NCBI RefSeq assembly: GCF_011397635.1
Contig: NC_064759.1
Coordinates: 18,562,428-18,626,427 of the forward strand
Reading direction: 5' to 3'
Length of the DNA stretch: 64,000 nucleotides
DNA from: Epinephelus fuscoguttatus
Lineage: Eukaryota; Chordata; Actinopteri; Perciformes; Serranidae
A program made the position numbers and the translations under genes. Positions 1 to 22,755 of the stretch are shown here, one piece after another. Positions within the stretch are counted from its first letter, which is position 1; the number at the start of each line of letters is the position of its first letter. Under the pieces are notes generated by a model. The model was not told the DNA's origin. It saw only the letters and a list, made by a program, of their open reading frames with translations, and did not search any database.

Positions 1-780
1 GTTACTGTAAATCCATTTTTCCAGATTATAAAATGACAGAATAAGACGTTTTTCAGACAGTTCTTGTGGGGAGTTGATGGGGCTGAACCATGTGAGGAGG
101 GCCCCAAAAAGGGACTGAACATGGGCTCCAGAGAGTAAAGTTACATTATTAACAGTTAAACAGTTAAAAACGAATGGTGCTCAAAGTGCAAAAAGACAAT
201 TTTTAAAAAAGTGAATGAAAACACCCCAAAATTAGACTTGTTTGTTGCCCTAAGTAGGCGCAGTTTCACAGCAGCCCAAGACTTAAGATACTGTAACATA
301 ATTGAGGATGTACTGAGTGACTGCAAACGGCCAAAAATGGGTTTATTACTTAGAGTCAACACGGCATCATGGAGGGTTAAGTATTAAGCAACACAAAGAC
401 TTGGTATTGGGATATGTGCAGATGTGAAGCCCTGATTATATCTGACTATATTTATCTATCTTTCCTCTGTGTTTGACTGTTAGTTTAATGTTTTTAATGT
501 ATGTGGTTTATTTGAGGGTGACAGGTCTGCTCAGCTGATTTATGTACAACAGCAAACGGATATGAAACTGATGTACCATGAGAGTTCATGTGAAATGGAG
601 TTTGAAACGTGAACAGGATTTGAGTAGGCTACTCTGTCATAATTAAAACAAAACCTGGAACAAACTGATACATGGGTCTGATCACATTTTAATAAATGGG
701 AATCACATCTAACAGGATGTGAATGTTTCTGTGACCAGACACTGAAGGCAGCTGGAAGCTATCTGATGTGACTGTGTGTT
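1..780. other. 5' flank of P450 gene 1, duplicated upstream of gene 3
   Basis: No coding exon is seen here. From about 365 to 780 the sequence is collinear with about 43738-44170, upstream of gene 3. Shared landmarks are the run reading ctatctatctttcctctgtg, the following TTTAATGT run and the segment just before the promoter. The duplicated unit therefore includes roughly 0.5 kb of 5' flank. Bases 1-360 show no recognisable element. Confidence 0.6.
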
Positions 781-902
781 TTTGTCACCACCCGCGATCC
801 CGTCCACTGCTCAGATGAGGCACACTTAATATCCAACAAGCCTGAAGTCACCTTCAGTTGTGTTCAGAGTTTTTCCTCCAACGACGCACGGACTCACCTG
901 AG
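781..902 (+). promoter_or_regulatory. 5' leader and proximal promoter region of P450 gene 1
   Basis: This stretch just upstream of the ATG is conserved in front of all three P450 copies. It holds a TTTTGTCACC(A/G)CCC block (781-792) resembling a CACC/GC-box, and a perfect inverted repeat CTGAAG-4 nt-CTTCAG (842-857). No convincing TATA box is visible. The position of transcription start is inferred, not seen. Confidence 0.5.
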
Positions 903-12336
<11,434 letters not shown>

Positions 12337-12429
12337 GAGGAAATTACAGTAGGAGAGGATATAAACCTAGAAAATACATTGATCAGTCAGGGTAATTTGT
12401 CAGGAGTTCACATTTCTTCATTTCTTATA

Positions 12430-13324
12430 GGGCTCAAAAGGGTAAACGTAGCGGAGGTGGAAAAATTGCAATGCATTGTGGGCTTTGCGGGCAATTGGAA
12501 AGTTGTTTATGTTTCGCGACGCTACACTTGTGTTCTGTTGGTGTTTTAGCATTTTAAAAGTAACTGTATCGTTTGAAAATGGTGCAGACTTGCTGTGTCA
12601 TTAACTGCCACAATCGTTCTCACGATCACTACAGGAAGAAGATCGATGGGCTGAAATAGAACTAGGGACAAATCTAACACAGCTGTGCAGTCAGGACTTT
12701 TAATCCCGTTTAAAAAAAAAAAAAAAAGAAAACAAAAGTACACATCTTGATGTCACTAAAAACATTGTTTCTCAGTTGTCTCCACAGGAGTAAACTTGTC
12801 CTAAATTGTGGTTAAGAAGTGAAAGTAAAAAATAAAGATACACACCATGTTGTGCCCACCCATGTATGACGATGGGGAGTTAGAGATTTATGGTGTGAAA
12901 ATGCCCCTAATTCTGGAATAACCAAGAAGCCCATACATATTTACCACATAAATGAAGAGTGGAATTTAGGCTTCAAAATATTTTTTGTTTGAAATAAACT
13001 GGTCCAGCAGACACCAAGATATGTTAGTCAGAACCTGAGTAAGCAAACAGGCAACACCACACGGAGGTGGGACACACTGAGGCTTGTAAAGTTTACATAC
13101 CTCTGAAATGACGACGGTCTTCTCTTTAAGGCGTAAATTTTGGAGGTCCTGCACCCACCCAAAGTTTGCTTGCCCACGAGCCCTTAAAGATTTGCCCAGT
13201 CCATTTAAATCTCTTGCTTCACGTCTCTCTCCCGGCGCAACGCAATGTAAACAAAACAATTTGCCCGTAAAAATGACGCTGGTTACACACAATGCATTGC
13301 GAAGTCACATGCCCTTTTGAGCCC
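12430..13324 (+). mobile_element. TIR element with THAP-domain remnant, in the 3' flank of gene 1
   Basis: Terminal inverted repeats GGGCTCAAAAGGG (12430-12442) and CCCTTTTGAGCCC (13312-13324) bound about 0.9 kb. Both sides are flanked by TATA (12426-12429 and 13325-13328), a possible target duplication. A second inverted match, CACAATGCATTGC, lies inside each end. At 12579 an ATG opens MVQTCCVINCHNRSHDHYRK, the Cys-x4-Cys start of a THAP zinc finger, cut off by a stop 26 codons in. THAP domains occur in P-element and Kolobok transposases. This looks like an internally deleted, non-autonomous copy. Confidence 0.7.
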
Positions 13325-13374
13325 TATATTTCGAGAGGGACCCAACTGCAGTCAAGATGGCCGACTAGGGCGCC

Positions 13375-13515
13375 GCCATATATCTAGTCTATACCGGAAA
13401 GTTGGAAAGTCCCAAGCGGAAGTTTCTTCTTCGTGTAATTTTTTGCTTATTCCGTGGCCATACTGATTAGCGGGTTGTGTTCAGAGAACGAGAGAACGGT
13501 AAGAAAAATAATCTT
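13375..13515 (+). promoter_or_regulatory. Possible TIR-borne promoter and first exon donor of the 4.2-kb element
   Basis: Just inside the left TIR are ACCGGAAAGT and GCGGAAGT, ETS-like sites. They are followed by an ordinary-looking donor, AACG|GTAAGA, at about 13500. The layout suggests transcription entering the element from its terminus. This is inferred from motifs only. Confidence 0.3.
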
Positions 13516-14436
13516 TTAATTATCACCCAACGAGTGTGGTATGGTTTCTAAGATGTAATTCGTGCTATTTACAAATGCGATGCATCGAAGAATTAGAGTG
13601 TCATGTCTCGTAAAGGCTGTTTCTCCACTTGACTCGATGGTCTGGGCTAACGTTAGCTTAGCCAAAGAAAGTACGCAAAGTCGTATGGCAATTTTTTCAG
13701 CGTTTTTGGTGTGTGTATTACCCTATACACACACGCGCATATTTATTTCTTACATATATATGTATGTGTGTGTATAAATAGATACAAACAGTCAGTGTGG
13801 GTCAAAATGCTGTAACAGGCTGTTTTTTTATGGTGGAGGGTCTCTAACATCAATTTAAAAAAGTTAAAAAAAGTCAAATATTTCGCTGCAGGTGGTGGTG
13901 GCACACCGGTCAGCAGGCTGGTGCACTGGCAGTATACTATATGTGAACAAAACAAGAAATAATTAAATGCCAAAACTAGAAAACAAAATAAACCCTCTTT
14001 ACCCCAACAGAAACACACCCAAATTAATACCAGTGCCACAGCAAACCTTAAAGGATAACACCACAAATCGACAGGTGAACTCCCACTGCACCAGCTGCTC
14101 CTGTGACCAAAGGCCAACACCAGCTGCAGCACTACAACAAAAAAAACAGAGTTATAAGTTGTACTCCAACTACTAAAAACAAAATCCAAATATAATAGTA
14201 GGTCAGAACGGCAATCAGCACTTTCCCTGTAAATTTAACAGAGCACGTGTTAAATCTCAGGCTACAGACATGCAAACAATGGTTGATAATAAGGAGGCAT
14301 TCTCATACCTTGCCCCTGGCACTACTGTAGGACTGTTAGGACCCTTTACAAAAAAAAGAATAAATTATTGGCAGACCCACATATTTACACAGTTTCTATA
14401 TTTACATACTATATACAAATAAAATACCTCAGGGTG

Positions 14437-14438
<2 letters not shown>

Positions 14439-14503
<65 letters not shown>
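14439..14503. repeat. (AT)n array
   Basis: About 65 bp of pure AT alternation, self-complementary and able to extrude as a cruciform. The IYIYIY reading frames on both strands are artefacts. Confidence 0.95.
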
Positions 14504-14506
<3 letters not shown>

Positions 14507-14639
14507 GTTCGTGTGATCCTGGTCACATTATTATTACCATCAAGGAACATATCTGTTGCCCGGACATAGAACTGTTGGCTGTTGGACTCAGGCCGTGTTA
14601 TTTGCCAAAGGAGTTTTCACATGCTATTATTATTATCCC

Positions 14640-14886
14640 TCCTCATCCTCATCCATCCTTCAATCATGTCACCATGGCAACAACACTTTGGGTTTTTTTT
14701 TACACTAGTATGTGTGCCATTGCTGTATATATTGTTGCATATATTCTATTGTATTGTACATATTGTTGTACATTTTATATTTCTATATGTTATACTACAG
14801 TCTTTGTTGAATAGGAGCAACTGTAACACTAACAATTTCCCCCCGGGGATCAGTAAAGTATTTTTGATTCTGATTCTGATTCTGAT
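14640..14886 (+). mobile_element. Rex/L2-like LINE 3' end with (ATTCTG)n tail
   Basis: The plus-strand sequence ends AATTTCCCCCCGGGGATCAG, then TAAAGTATTTTTGATTCTGA with three ATTCTG units. This is the classic 3' terminus of Rex1/L2-type fish LINEs. Only the 3' untranslated region is present. Confidence 0.7.
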
Positions 14887-14903
14887 ATATTCTTTTCTTC
14901 CAG

Positions 14904-15054
14904 ATGCACCCTTCTATAATTGAAAAAGGCGACAGGCTGAAGTGCACAACCGTGTCGCCATCTGTGTTTGCGTGTCCTCTCTGCCCCAAATTCACTACCA
15001 AAAGCGAAAGTGTCATCCAGAGGCACTTGGCGAATCATGCAGTGCATTTCAAGG
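14904..15054 (+). CDS. Candidate C2H2 zinc-finger exon inside the 4.2-kb TIR element
   Basis: The segment follows TTTTCTTCCAG (3' splice-site-like). It starts with ATG and runs open to AAGG|GTATGT (donor-like). It encodes about 50 residues including CPLCPKFTTKSESVIQRHLA followed by NHAVH: a C-x2-C ... H-x4-H pattern compatible with a C2H2-type finger. I do not recognise the family. It may be one exon of a transposase or a captured host exon, or a chance open frame between repeats. No partner exons could be assigned. Confidence 0.35.
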
Positions 15055-16071
15055 GTATGTTCATCAAAACATCAAAAAAAAAAAAAAAAATCTGTGCACA
15101 CCTGAGTGTGTGACAGGTGCGTCAGAGGAAAATTCAACTCGAAGAACAATTAGGGAGACTCCCGCACACTGTCTCGCTTTGTCTTGATTTATTGAATAAA
15201 CGACCTTCATCAGGTATACTTGCAGCCTGCAAACATTTCTACACATGTGCACGACTTAATGTAGCACTGTTATGTCTGTTGTATAACTCTACTTCCCTAC
15301 CTCGTGCAATACTGTATGTTTACACTGTGTGTTGTATCTCTATGCAATATTTATTCCACTGTGTATCGCACTGTAAAATCTCGCTGCTAATATTCTGTGT
15401 AATCCGTAAATGTAAACATAGTTTACATTGCTTACATGGCTTAGTATGTACATTGCTTAGTATTTTTATTCTTAATGTTACACACCATGTGTATATTGTA
15501 CAACTCTGTACACAATTATCCTGCACATATATCCATATCTCTCCCATATATATGTACAAGTGAAAGGTGTATATACTGTAAGTAGTCTTGTGTGTATAGC
15601 CCTGCCCATTTAGTACTTTTTATATTTGTTATATTTGTATATCTTTGATTCTAATATGTATATACAAATGTTCTGATTTTTAGCTTAATTTTATAAGTAT
15701 CCTACTGTCACTTTCTCCTTCCTATCTGTACAGCTTGAGCTGCTGTGACATGATTGAACTCAGTAAAGACGTTGTTTACAAAAAAGAGAACTCCAAGTGA
15801 AGTTATTATTGCCAGTATGATAGTGTAATATTGTGTTTTATTGGATTCCAGAAATAAAATAGAATTAACAGAAGACTGACAATAGGAAAATATAATTATT
15901 GCATTCATTTAATAGCTAAACTGGATAATGAACACATCTCTAGACCCAGGAAATACCTGTTCTGTTGCAGTAACAAATGTCTGGCGCCATTGTGTTGCCC
16001 ATGATGTCCCCACTCATCCCTGAAGATCCCTGGTGGATGAAAATACAACCAGCAGGATTGAAGTCATTTCT

Positions 16072-16790
16072 CTAAGCTGCTCTTCTGTGCCTTTGAACAA
16101 ACGGGGTGTGGGGAGCTGTGTCTGCACAGTGTTTGAATGATATTTGTAGCAGAGGCAGATTAATACACCATGAATCTACAACAATTTTCCTTCCTCCCCA
16201 GCAGACTGCAGCATAAAACAACACACTTGCCACCACAGACTGATAAAACATCTGCAGCATCTTACTACAGATGTCAAGAGATCTGAGCTTCCTTAAGAAA
16301 AAGAGGTGGCTCTGCCTTTTGTAGAGAGCGTCTATGTGTAGGGACCAGTCCAAATTATTATCCAGGTGTACACCTAGATACTTATGACTTGGCACCACCT
16401 TGATGTCCATCCCACAGGTATTCACTGGCTGAAGAGGGGGCTTGGACCCGCAGAAATCTATAATCATTTCCTTGGTCTTTGAGGTGTTCAGTAGGAGACA
16501 GTTCTTGTGACTCCAGTCACTGAAGGCTTTTATCAGTTCTCTGTATTCAGATTCCTGCCCATTCCTGATACATGCCACAATGGCAGTGTCGTCCGAGTAT
16601 TTCTGGATGTGGCAGGACTCAGAGTTGTATTTGAAGTCTGCTGTGTACAGTGTGAACAGGAATGGAGCCAGGACAGTCTCCTGTTGAGCCCCATGCTGCT
16701 CATTAATGTTCCAGAAGCACAGTTCCCCAACCTGACATACTGTGCGCTTCCTCTCAGGTAATCTGTGATCCAGGAGATAAAGGAAGGATC
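16072..16790 (-). pseudogene. Non-LTR retrotransposon reverse transcriptase fragment
   Basis: The minus-strand frame 16578-16072 encodes LNTSKTKEMIIDF, YLGVHLDNNLDWS and SVLFYAAVCWGG, the region after the RT catalytic core in Rex/L2/CR1-like LINEs. Upstream (16730-16533) another frame carries the preceding segment with altered residues where the catalytic loop should be. The piece is therefore frameshifted and dead. It lies inside the 4.2-kb TIR element. Confidence 0.8.
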
Positions 16791-17068
16791 ATATGATTAA
16801 TGCATAATGTCTGGGCAGTACAACCCTTACACTGTACCACCAATGATTTACAGTGCTTTCTTTTTTACTGTTAACATAAATTAATATTAACCATATGCTA
16901 ATGTAAGTATGACATTTGTTGTGACCATGTGTGCATGTTGCAACTGCAGCCTAATCTGAAAGTGCTGTTTATTTGGTTGTGTAAATTCTCATTTTTTATT
17001 AAATCTCAGTTTATTTAATCTGAGAATTCACTTTATTTAACTTTAGTTATTCTTCAGTCCTATTGTGA

Positions 17069-17070
<2 letters not shown>

Positions 17071-17127
<57 letters not shown>

Positions 17128-17130
17128 TGG
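17071..17130. repeat. (GT)n microsatellite
   Basis: About 60 bp of GT repeat with one AT interruption near the right end, followed by CCACCACCACAC. Confidence 0.95.
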
Positions 17131-17535
17131 CCACCACCACACAAACATACACAAACAAACAACATATTTACATTCGTATTCATAACGTTGATATTAAAGT
17201 TAAATCCATGAAACGTTAGCATTATAACTTAGTGATATTATTGTAGGCTTTTAACTAACTTCTGAGTTTTACAGTAGCCTATAAAGTCGTGGCGAGACAA
17301 TTAACTAGTCACTTATACCGTTACGATAAACATGTAACTGCACAAAATGCATAAAATTATGTTATGTGTAAACGTACGTGTTTTTTAAGCTTTTATTTTT
17401 GTTTTAGCTCGGTCATATTTCCGGGATCGAGCGGCGATTAACCAACTTCCGGTTGTGACTTCCGGCATGGATTGGATGTATGGCGGCGCCCTAGTCGGCC
17501 ATCTTGACTGCAGCAAGGTACTCTTGTATATTTCC

Positions 17536-17541
17536 AATAAA
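17536..17541 (+). terminator. AATAAA in the resumed 3' flank of gene 1
   Basis: The sequence just right of the two TIR elements, about 17540-17700, is collinear with the 3' flanks of gene 2 (about 34030-34200) and gene 3 (about 52570-52700). The original 3' UTR of gene 1 therefore resumes here. AATAAA at this point could be its polyadenylation signal, but only if the 5.1-kb insertion is read through. Confidence 0.3.
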
Positions 17542-17699
17542 ACCCTTGCAGTGTAAAATCACAAGCAGATAATTGTAGTACAGTATTTCATTTAGTGGCT
17601 GAGTATGTTTTTGATTAAATTAGTTGCTGAAAAAGAAGTTGTATATGTATTTTAGAGTCATTTTCTCACACTGTAACAGTTTTTAATGAGATATTTTAT

Positions 17700-18645
17700 A
17701 TGTGAAAAAGGAATAGGAGGACAACTGCACAAAATCAGGACCAATCAGAACTTGATCTCATCTGTGACATGAACTCACCCTCCACTCTGGATGGTAGCAA
17801 GTGTTTACACTGCAGGAGAAACATGTTTTTATTTTTGTTTCTATTTCCTCAAAACCAAGAAAAAACTGCATTCAAAAGGAAAAACATTGACACCTGGTGG
17901 GCAAAGTATAAAAGTGCGTGTGGGGGTGGAAACTTAAAAAGTAACTAAACCCCCAAACCACTTTTTTTTCCAGTTGAAAAGCAATGTATATGGGTATTTA
18001 GTAGTGCTGTTGACTGATTCAGGTCTAAATCTTCACATTTGAGTGTAAAGTATTTGTATTCTACATATTGTGTTAAAATATGCACAGTGGCCGCCCTCTA
18101 CAGGTTGATACCTGGCTATTGTAATTGAATTTTGCTATGTGCTGTTCTGGTGCCAAGTGAGGTATATATGGAGGCAGCTCTTGTCTGCAGAGGAAAATAT
18201 GGCACATTAATTGCCTTCTGGACACCTATTTCTGCACCTCTGGTCCTAAACATACAGAGTAACACCATTTTACATCAGAAATTTGATGTTAAAAACTGCA
18301 GCGCTATGTTAATCATGACACAAGGTGGCTCGCTGTTTCAAATAAAAAACATCTACAAAACTTATATTAGTGGTCAAAACAAAATTTAATTAATTGGAGG
18401 GAGTGGCTGCTGAGGCTCATGGGTACTGTAGTACTTTAAAAAGAAAATTTATTTCTATTTCATTTACATTGTATAAAAACAGCAGCAGAGCACAGGAGGA
18501 ATTCAATCTTCTTTACTGTAAGAAACAGAAATTCATTTTTTTGAATGGTTTTTATTTCTTTTATTGTACAGAATGATAAGTCTGATGCAAATAAAAACAA
18601 AAACAAGACGTCGCACATATTTAAAAACAAATATTGACACGGCAG
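17700..18645. other. Intergenic, nothing recognised
   Basis: AT-rich sequence with short open frames lacking motifs or splice context. No element termini were identified between the gene 1 flank and the element starting at 18646. Confidence 0.5.
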
Positions 18646-20177
18646 GGGCCTGTATCACGAAGCAGGATTAATGTCTTAGCGAGGTAACTTCAGGGTTAAC
18701 CCTGGGTTTTCGGTCTCACGAAGCCGGTTCAGTTCTTATCGGGGTAGATCACCATGGTAACTTACTCTGAGCAGCTATCCTGCTCCGGAGCAGGGTAAGT
18801 TCAGGTTTGAATCTGATCCTATAAAAAGCACCACCCACTGGCCAATCAGCTGTTCAGAAAAAAATGACTCCGCTGACAGAAATGCAGCCCAGTCATGACG
18901 GGAAGTTTAATTCATTTGATTGATTTTGATTTGAAAGTTTATTTTGAACATTAAAAAAGAAAAGAAAGCAACAACAACAGACAATGAAAAGATTGTTCAA
19001 AAAGGAGTGGAAAGAAGTCAAAATTTCATCCCACGCCTTCATAAGAAAGAAACTGATCATTTGCGGACACTTAATAGCACCATTAATTAGTGCCAACATT
19101 TTGTTTTGTTGGAGGAATTGATCCCTGTTAAAGATAATGGGCCTAATTGACAGCTTTGCTGCTGGAAATGTGGAAAGCAGCCTATCATGTCTACACTTCA
19201 TGGTGTTTGAGGGATTTTCCTTTTTGTTTTTTAAAGAGGGAGACTAGGTATATTTTTGCGCATGCAGCTGTTAATTTCTAACACAGCTCAATATCAGGAT
19301 GATTTTATTCAGACTATCAATTTGGTGTTGATATGATTTAATTGTGGCGTCAGCTTTAAGCTTTATTGTAGCATATATAACGTTATGACAAAGAAGACCA
19401 GTTTATCAGACGCAATGATGTTAGACGATAATTGTAATACACGCAATTCATCTGCGCAGCATTGATTTCATGGGATTAAAGGGTGTGACCAGTGTCAGAT
19501 GTACAGGTACAGGTACTGCAGCTACTTGAAGCAGTGATGAGTAATTTAACCTACACATCTTTTTTTTTGCTCCCTTGTTTTGTCTTGATTTTTCCCTCTC
19601 TCCTCCTCTCTTTCTTCTTTCCTGACCCGTTTTTTTTTCTTGTCTATCATGTGATTTCATTGACGTTGTGACAGGGGAATTTCTTTGATAAGCTTTTAGT
19701 GGCTTCTAACCTCTCCGGCACTTTTCTTTTTTTAATCTTGTAAATGTTATACTGTCTGTTTTTAATATTATGTGCAAATAAACTAATCTAAACTAAAACT
19801 AAACATTATTCATCCCGTTATGCGTTGCCACACGTTTCCTCCTCCTGCAGCTGCCACTGTGTTGGCCTTTTCTGTAATGTTGCTTTTCTCCTCCTCATAT
19901 TTTAGTAGAATTAATCTCTGATCCTCACGAGAAATACTTTTTTCCCCTCACATACAGCGCTCTGTGACGCTCAGTGACACTGCGCCTCTCTCATGATTGT
20001 GATTGGTCCGCTGCGTGCGTGTTCACGGCTCTTGACAAAGCAACCCTGGGTTGAGTTACAGAGTTGATATCCAGCGTCGTGATACCGATTATCCTGATTG
20101 CCATTGTTTGGGTTAGTCAACCCAGGATAGGTCTGGGTAACCCAGGAAAGGTTGATCTCGCTTCGTGATACATGCCC
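18646..20177. mobile_element. Non-autonomous TIR element with CAG flanks and a nested LINE tail
   Basis: Left end GGGCCTGTATCACGAAGC (18646) and right end GCTTCGTGATACATGCCC (to 20177) are inverted copies with one mismatch. CAG flanks both ends (18643-18645 and 20178-20180), consistent with a 3-bp target duplication. Subterminal AACCCTGGG/CCCAGG motifs recur at both ends. From about 18905 to 19200 a minus-strand LINE 3' end with tail CAAATCAAAATCAATC is nested inside. No transposase was seen. A PIF/Harbinger relation is only a guess from the 3-bp duplication. Confidence 0.65.
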
Positions 20178-20383
20178 CAGGTCAGTACAACCACACTGAG
20201 CTGATGAATCATCAATGTATGACCAGTAAGTCATAACAACTTATGTCTTAAATTTACTCCAACTTCACATACTGAGTTATTGAATTTCATCTTAACTGTA
20301 TGAGTTGTCATTATTTCAACTGAGTAAATGTAAATTCCATTGTGCCAAAATAATGTGTGAGTTGTAATTATGGGTACATGTTT

Positions 20384-22100
20384 TTTAGGGCTGTCAATCA
20401 ATTAAAATATTTAATCACAATTAATTGCATGACTGTCCGTAGTTAATTTGTGATTAATCACATATTAATCACATATTTTTTATCCGTTCTAAATGCACCT
20501 TAAAGGGATATTTTTCAAGTTTTTAATGTTCTTATCAACATGGGAATGGACAAATATGCTTGCTTTATGCAAATGTATGTTTATTATTATTGAAACAATC
20601 CAAACAATGACAAATACCGTCCAGAATATTCTCTAGAATAACCTCAAAGGTACTGCATGCTCAAAAAATATGCTGAAAGCATACCATGGAAAACTCAAGT
20701 CTGACAAACAACAACAGATGGACATACTGACCTGAATCTAACATTACTTTGTAATACTAACAGTGTGGTGTCCAACTTGTCACTTGTAAATAAATATCCC
20801 ATTTTTTCTTTAAGCATGCATCACATTAACACGTACATTGGTCAGTTAAATTTTCCATCATTTAAAGATCATTTCTGGGATCATTCACACTTAAAGCAAA
20901 TAATCTCATACAATGTAATTGTGTCTATAATGTTACATGGGAAAATAAATGCTCACAAAAACATCCCCTTCTACAGAGTGGGATCAAGACAGGGTGATAC
21001 AAAGAAGGAATTACAGAAAATAAAGTGTGCATGTAACAGTGGGGAGTGTGAAACAGAGCTAGGACTCTGGTATATAGTGCAGTTAGGCTATAGGTTGTAC
21101 TTCCATTTCTTTGGATAAAACAGTCTATACTTCTCTTTGCTCTTCTATTGCAATCAGCAGAGGCTGAGCAGCCCAGCCTCCTTCCTCCTCATTTATTTCC
21201 TGACAAAATGAACATAGAAACACCACAAATGAAAAGAACTACAACATACAGTAAATGGGTTGTTCCCATTACTTCTGTGTCTTTACACTTAGCCAGTTGC
21301 CCAAACAGACAAGCCTGTTTACATTTTTGGACGACAGGGCAGCTCGCTTCTTCTGAACAACATGCCCAAACAGTGAAAATAACCCCTCACATGGTACGGA
21401 TGTGGCAAGTGTTGCCAGGTACTTGTGTGCAAGGCAGGCCATCTGGCTGTGTGCCCCATCATGTTTGGACCACACCGGCTGGGGACAGTCCTCCATGCCA
21501 ATAATGGGCTCTGCCCTGTATTTCTCAATACAGTCCTCCTCTTTATCAGACAAAGACACTGGGGCAAGCATGAGAGCTGGTCTTTTCATTGGTGGCTCAG
21601 GCGTCTCTGGATGTTCCGGCTGTGCAGACCTCTCCCTCTCTCTGAGCAAGGCACTGACCGAATGCCACACCTCATGTCTGTCAGGTTTGCTCTTAGGTTC
21701 AAGGACACTTGATGTCCTTGAACCATCAAGAGGGTCCCAGAGGGTCCCTTTTTGAAAATCCACAACTGTCCGTACCCGTAAAGCTCAGTAGCCTACCATA
21801 ACCAAACCATTACTCATCATTATGTCTACGTCAAAGCTGTACCTGCCCACACCGTTAATTAAAGTCCCTCCATGAAAACTAAAAAGGATCTTCCTTGGGT
21901 GTCTTGAACTCGATTTAGGCTCATCGCCGGAGTCCTCCAAAGTGGTCAAAGGTTCATTTTGTGTCATTTACTTCTAAAATAAAAGGAATTACAGCTTGAT
22001 AATAGCAATGTAAATGTCACAATATAACACATTTACTGGGCATCTATTCATTTGTTTTATTCTGTAAAATACAAAATATATTTTGGTTCTCTTACACTGC
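20384..22100 (-). pseudogene. hAT-family transposase remnant
   Basis: The minus-strand frame 21763-21269 ends in LAHKYLATLATSVPCEGLFS, GHVVQKKRAALSSKNVNRL and LGNWL, the C-terminal hAT dimerisation region (as in ZBED-like transposases). A short acidic N-terminal-like frame lies at 21967-21785. Downstream at 20388-20500 is the GGCTGTCAATCAATTAAAAT sequence with TTAATCAC repeats that is common at the ends of fish hAT elements. The catalytic middle is missing and no matching opposite TIR was found, so the copy is deleted and inactive. Confidence 0.75.
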
Positions 22101-22189
22101 CGGCCCACGTGTTCATTTTTACCTGTTCCCGCACAGCTTTTGTGGGTTACCCATCAGGTACCCGTGGATACCTGACCCCATGCAGGACT

Positions 22190-22755
22190 CTGGAATGGAG
22201 ATGTTCAGTGCACATTATGTCCTGGAACTTGTAGGAAGGAAAAAACAAGATAGAAGTCATTTCAGTCCTGGACCCAACCGCACACAAAATAGTTACAGTC
22301 CACTGGCGCTTTGGATGGTCAGTTAGTACAAATGACAGTTGAACAAAAAACCTCCAAAAGGCTCCAACACCTCAAACACAGCAGAGAGGTCACCTTGAGT
22401 GGCTGGGGGCCTGGCTCTGTGACCCTCAGTGGCTCCTTCCTAGCGTTTCAGTTGCCTCATAGCGCCACCTGCTGGAGGTAGAATTAAGATTGTGCCAAAA
22501 GTCACGTGATTTTTTTTGTCTTAGTACAATATATTTGTTTGTACATACTGTGTTTGTTTCTGAAACATAATGTATCAGAAAAATGTGTATTTGTTTGATA
22601 GGTGTGTTTTGTATTTGCAAAACAATATGCATTAGTTCGTTAATTATGTTTTGTATTTGTCACCCACACTGTGTTTGTTAGTGAATCACAGGGCATTTGT
22701 AAAGCGTAATCTGTTAAGTTTTGCCAGGATATTAGCTCCATAGAAACTGACTGTG
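22190..22755. other. Intergenic, nothing recognised
   Basis: No gene, splice-flanked exon or element terminus recognised between the hAT remnant and the promoter region of P450 gene 2. Confidence 0.45.

Larger units (their letters stand above)
13346..17513. mobile_element. 4.2-kb element with perfect 35-bp terminal inverted repeats
   Basis: A 35-bp sequence starting CTGCAGTCAAGATGGCCGAC and ending GGCGCCGCCATA (13346-13380) is repeated exactly in inverted orientation at 17479-17513. CAA flanks both outer ends (13343-13345 and 17514-17516). GGAAG-containing ETS-like motifs follow just inside each TIR. The interior holds a possible zinc-finger exon (14904-15054), a Rex-like LINE tail, an RT-encoding LINE fragment, and (AT)n and (GT)n arrays. 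Superfamily is not determined. Confidence 0.7.

Noticed and set aside
858-902. Longer N-terminus for P450 copy 1 (and the like in copy 2) from upstream in-frame codons
   Set aside because: The upstream frame has no ATG, and all three copies share ATG at the M(E/D)SA start.
13743-14189. 148-codon minus-strand frame in the 4.2-kb element
   Set aside because: Low-complexity hydrophobic translation with no recognisable domain, overlapping repeats.
14365-14814. 148-codon frame with long IY repeats and its antisense partner
   Set aside because: It is a translation of the (AT)n array; no conserved domain or splice context.
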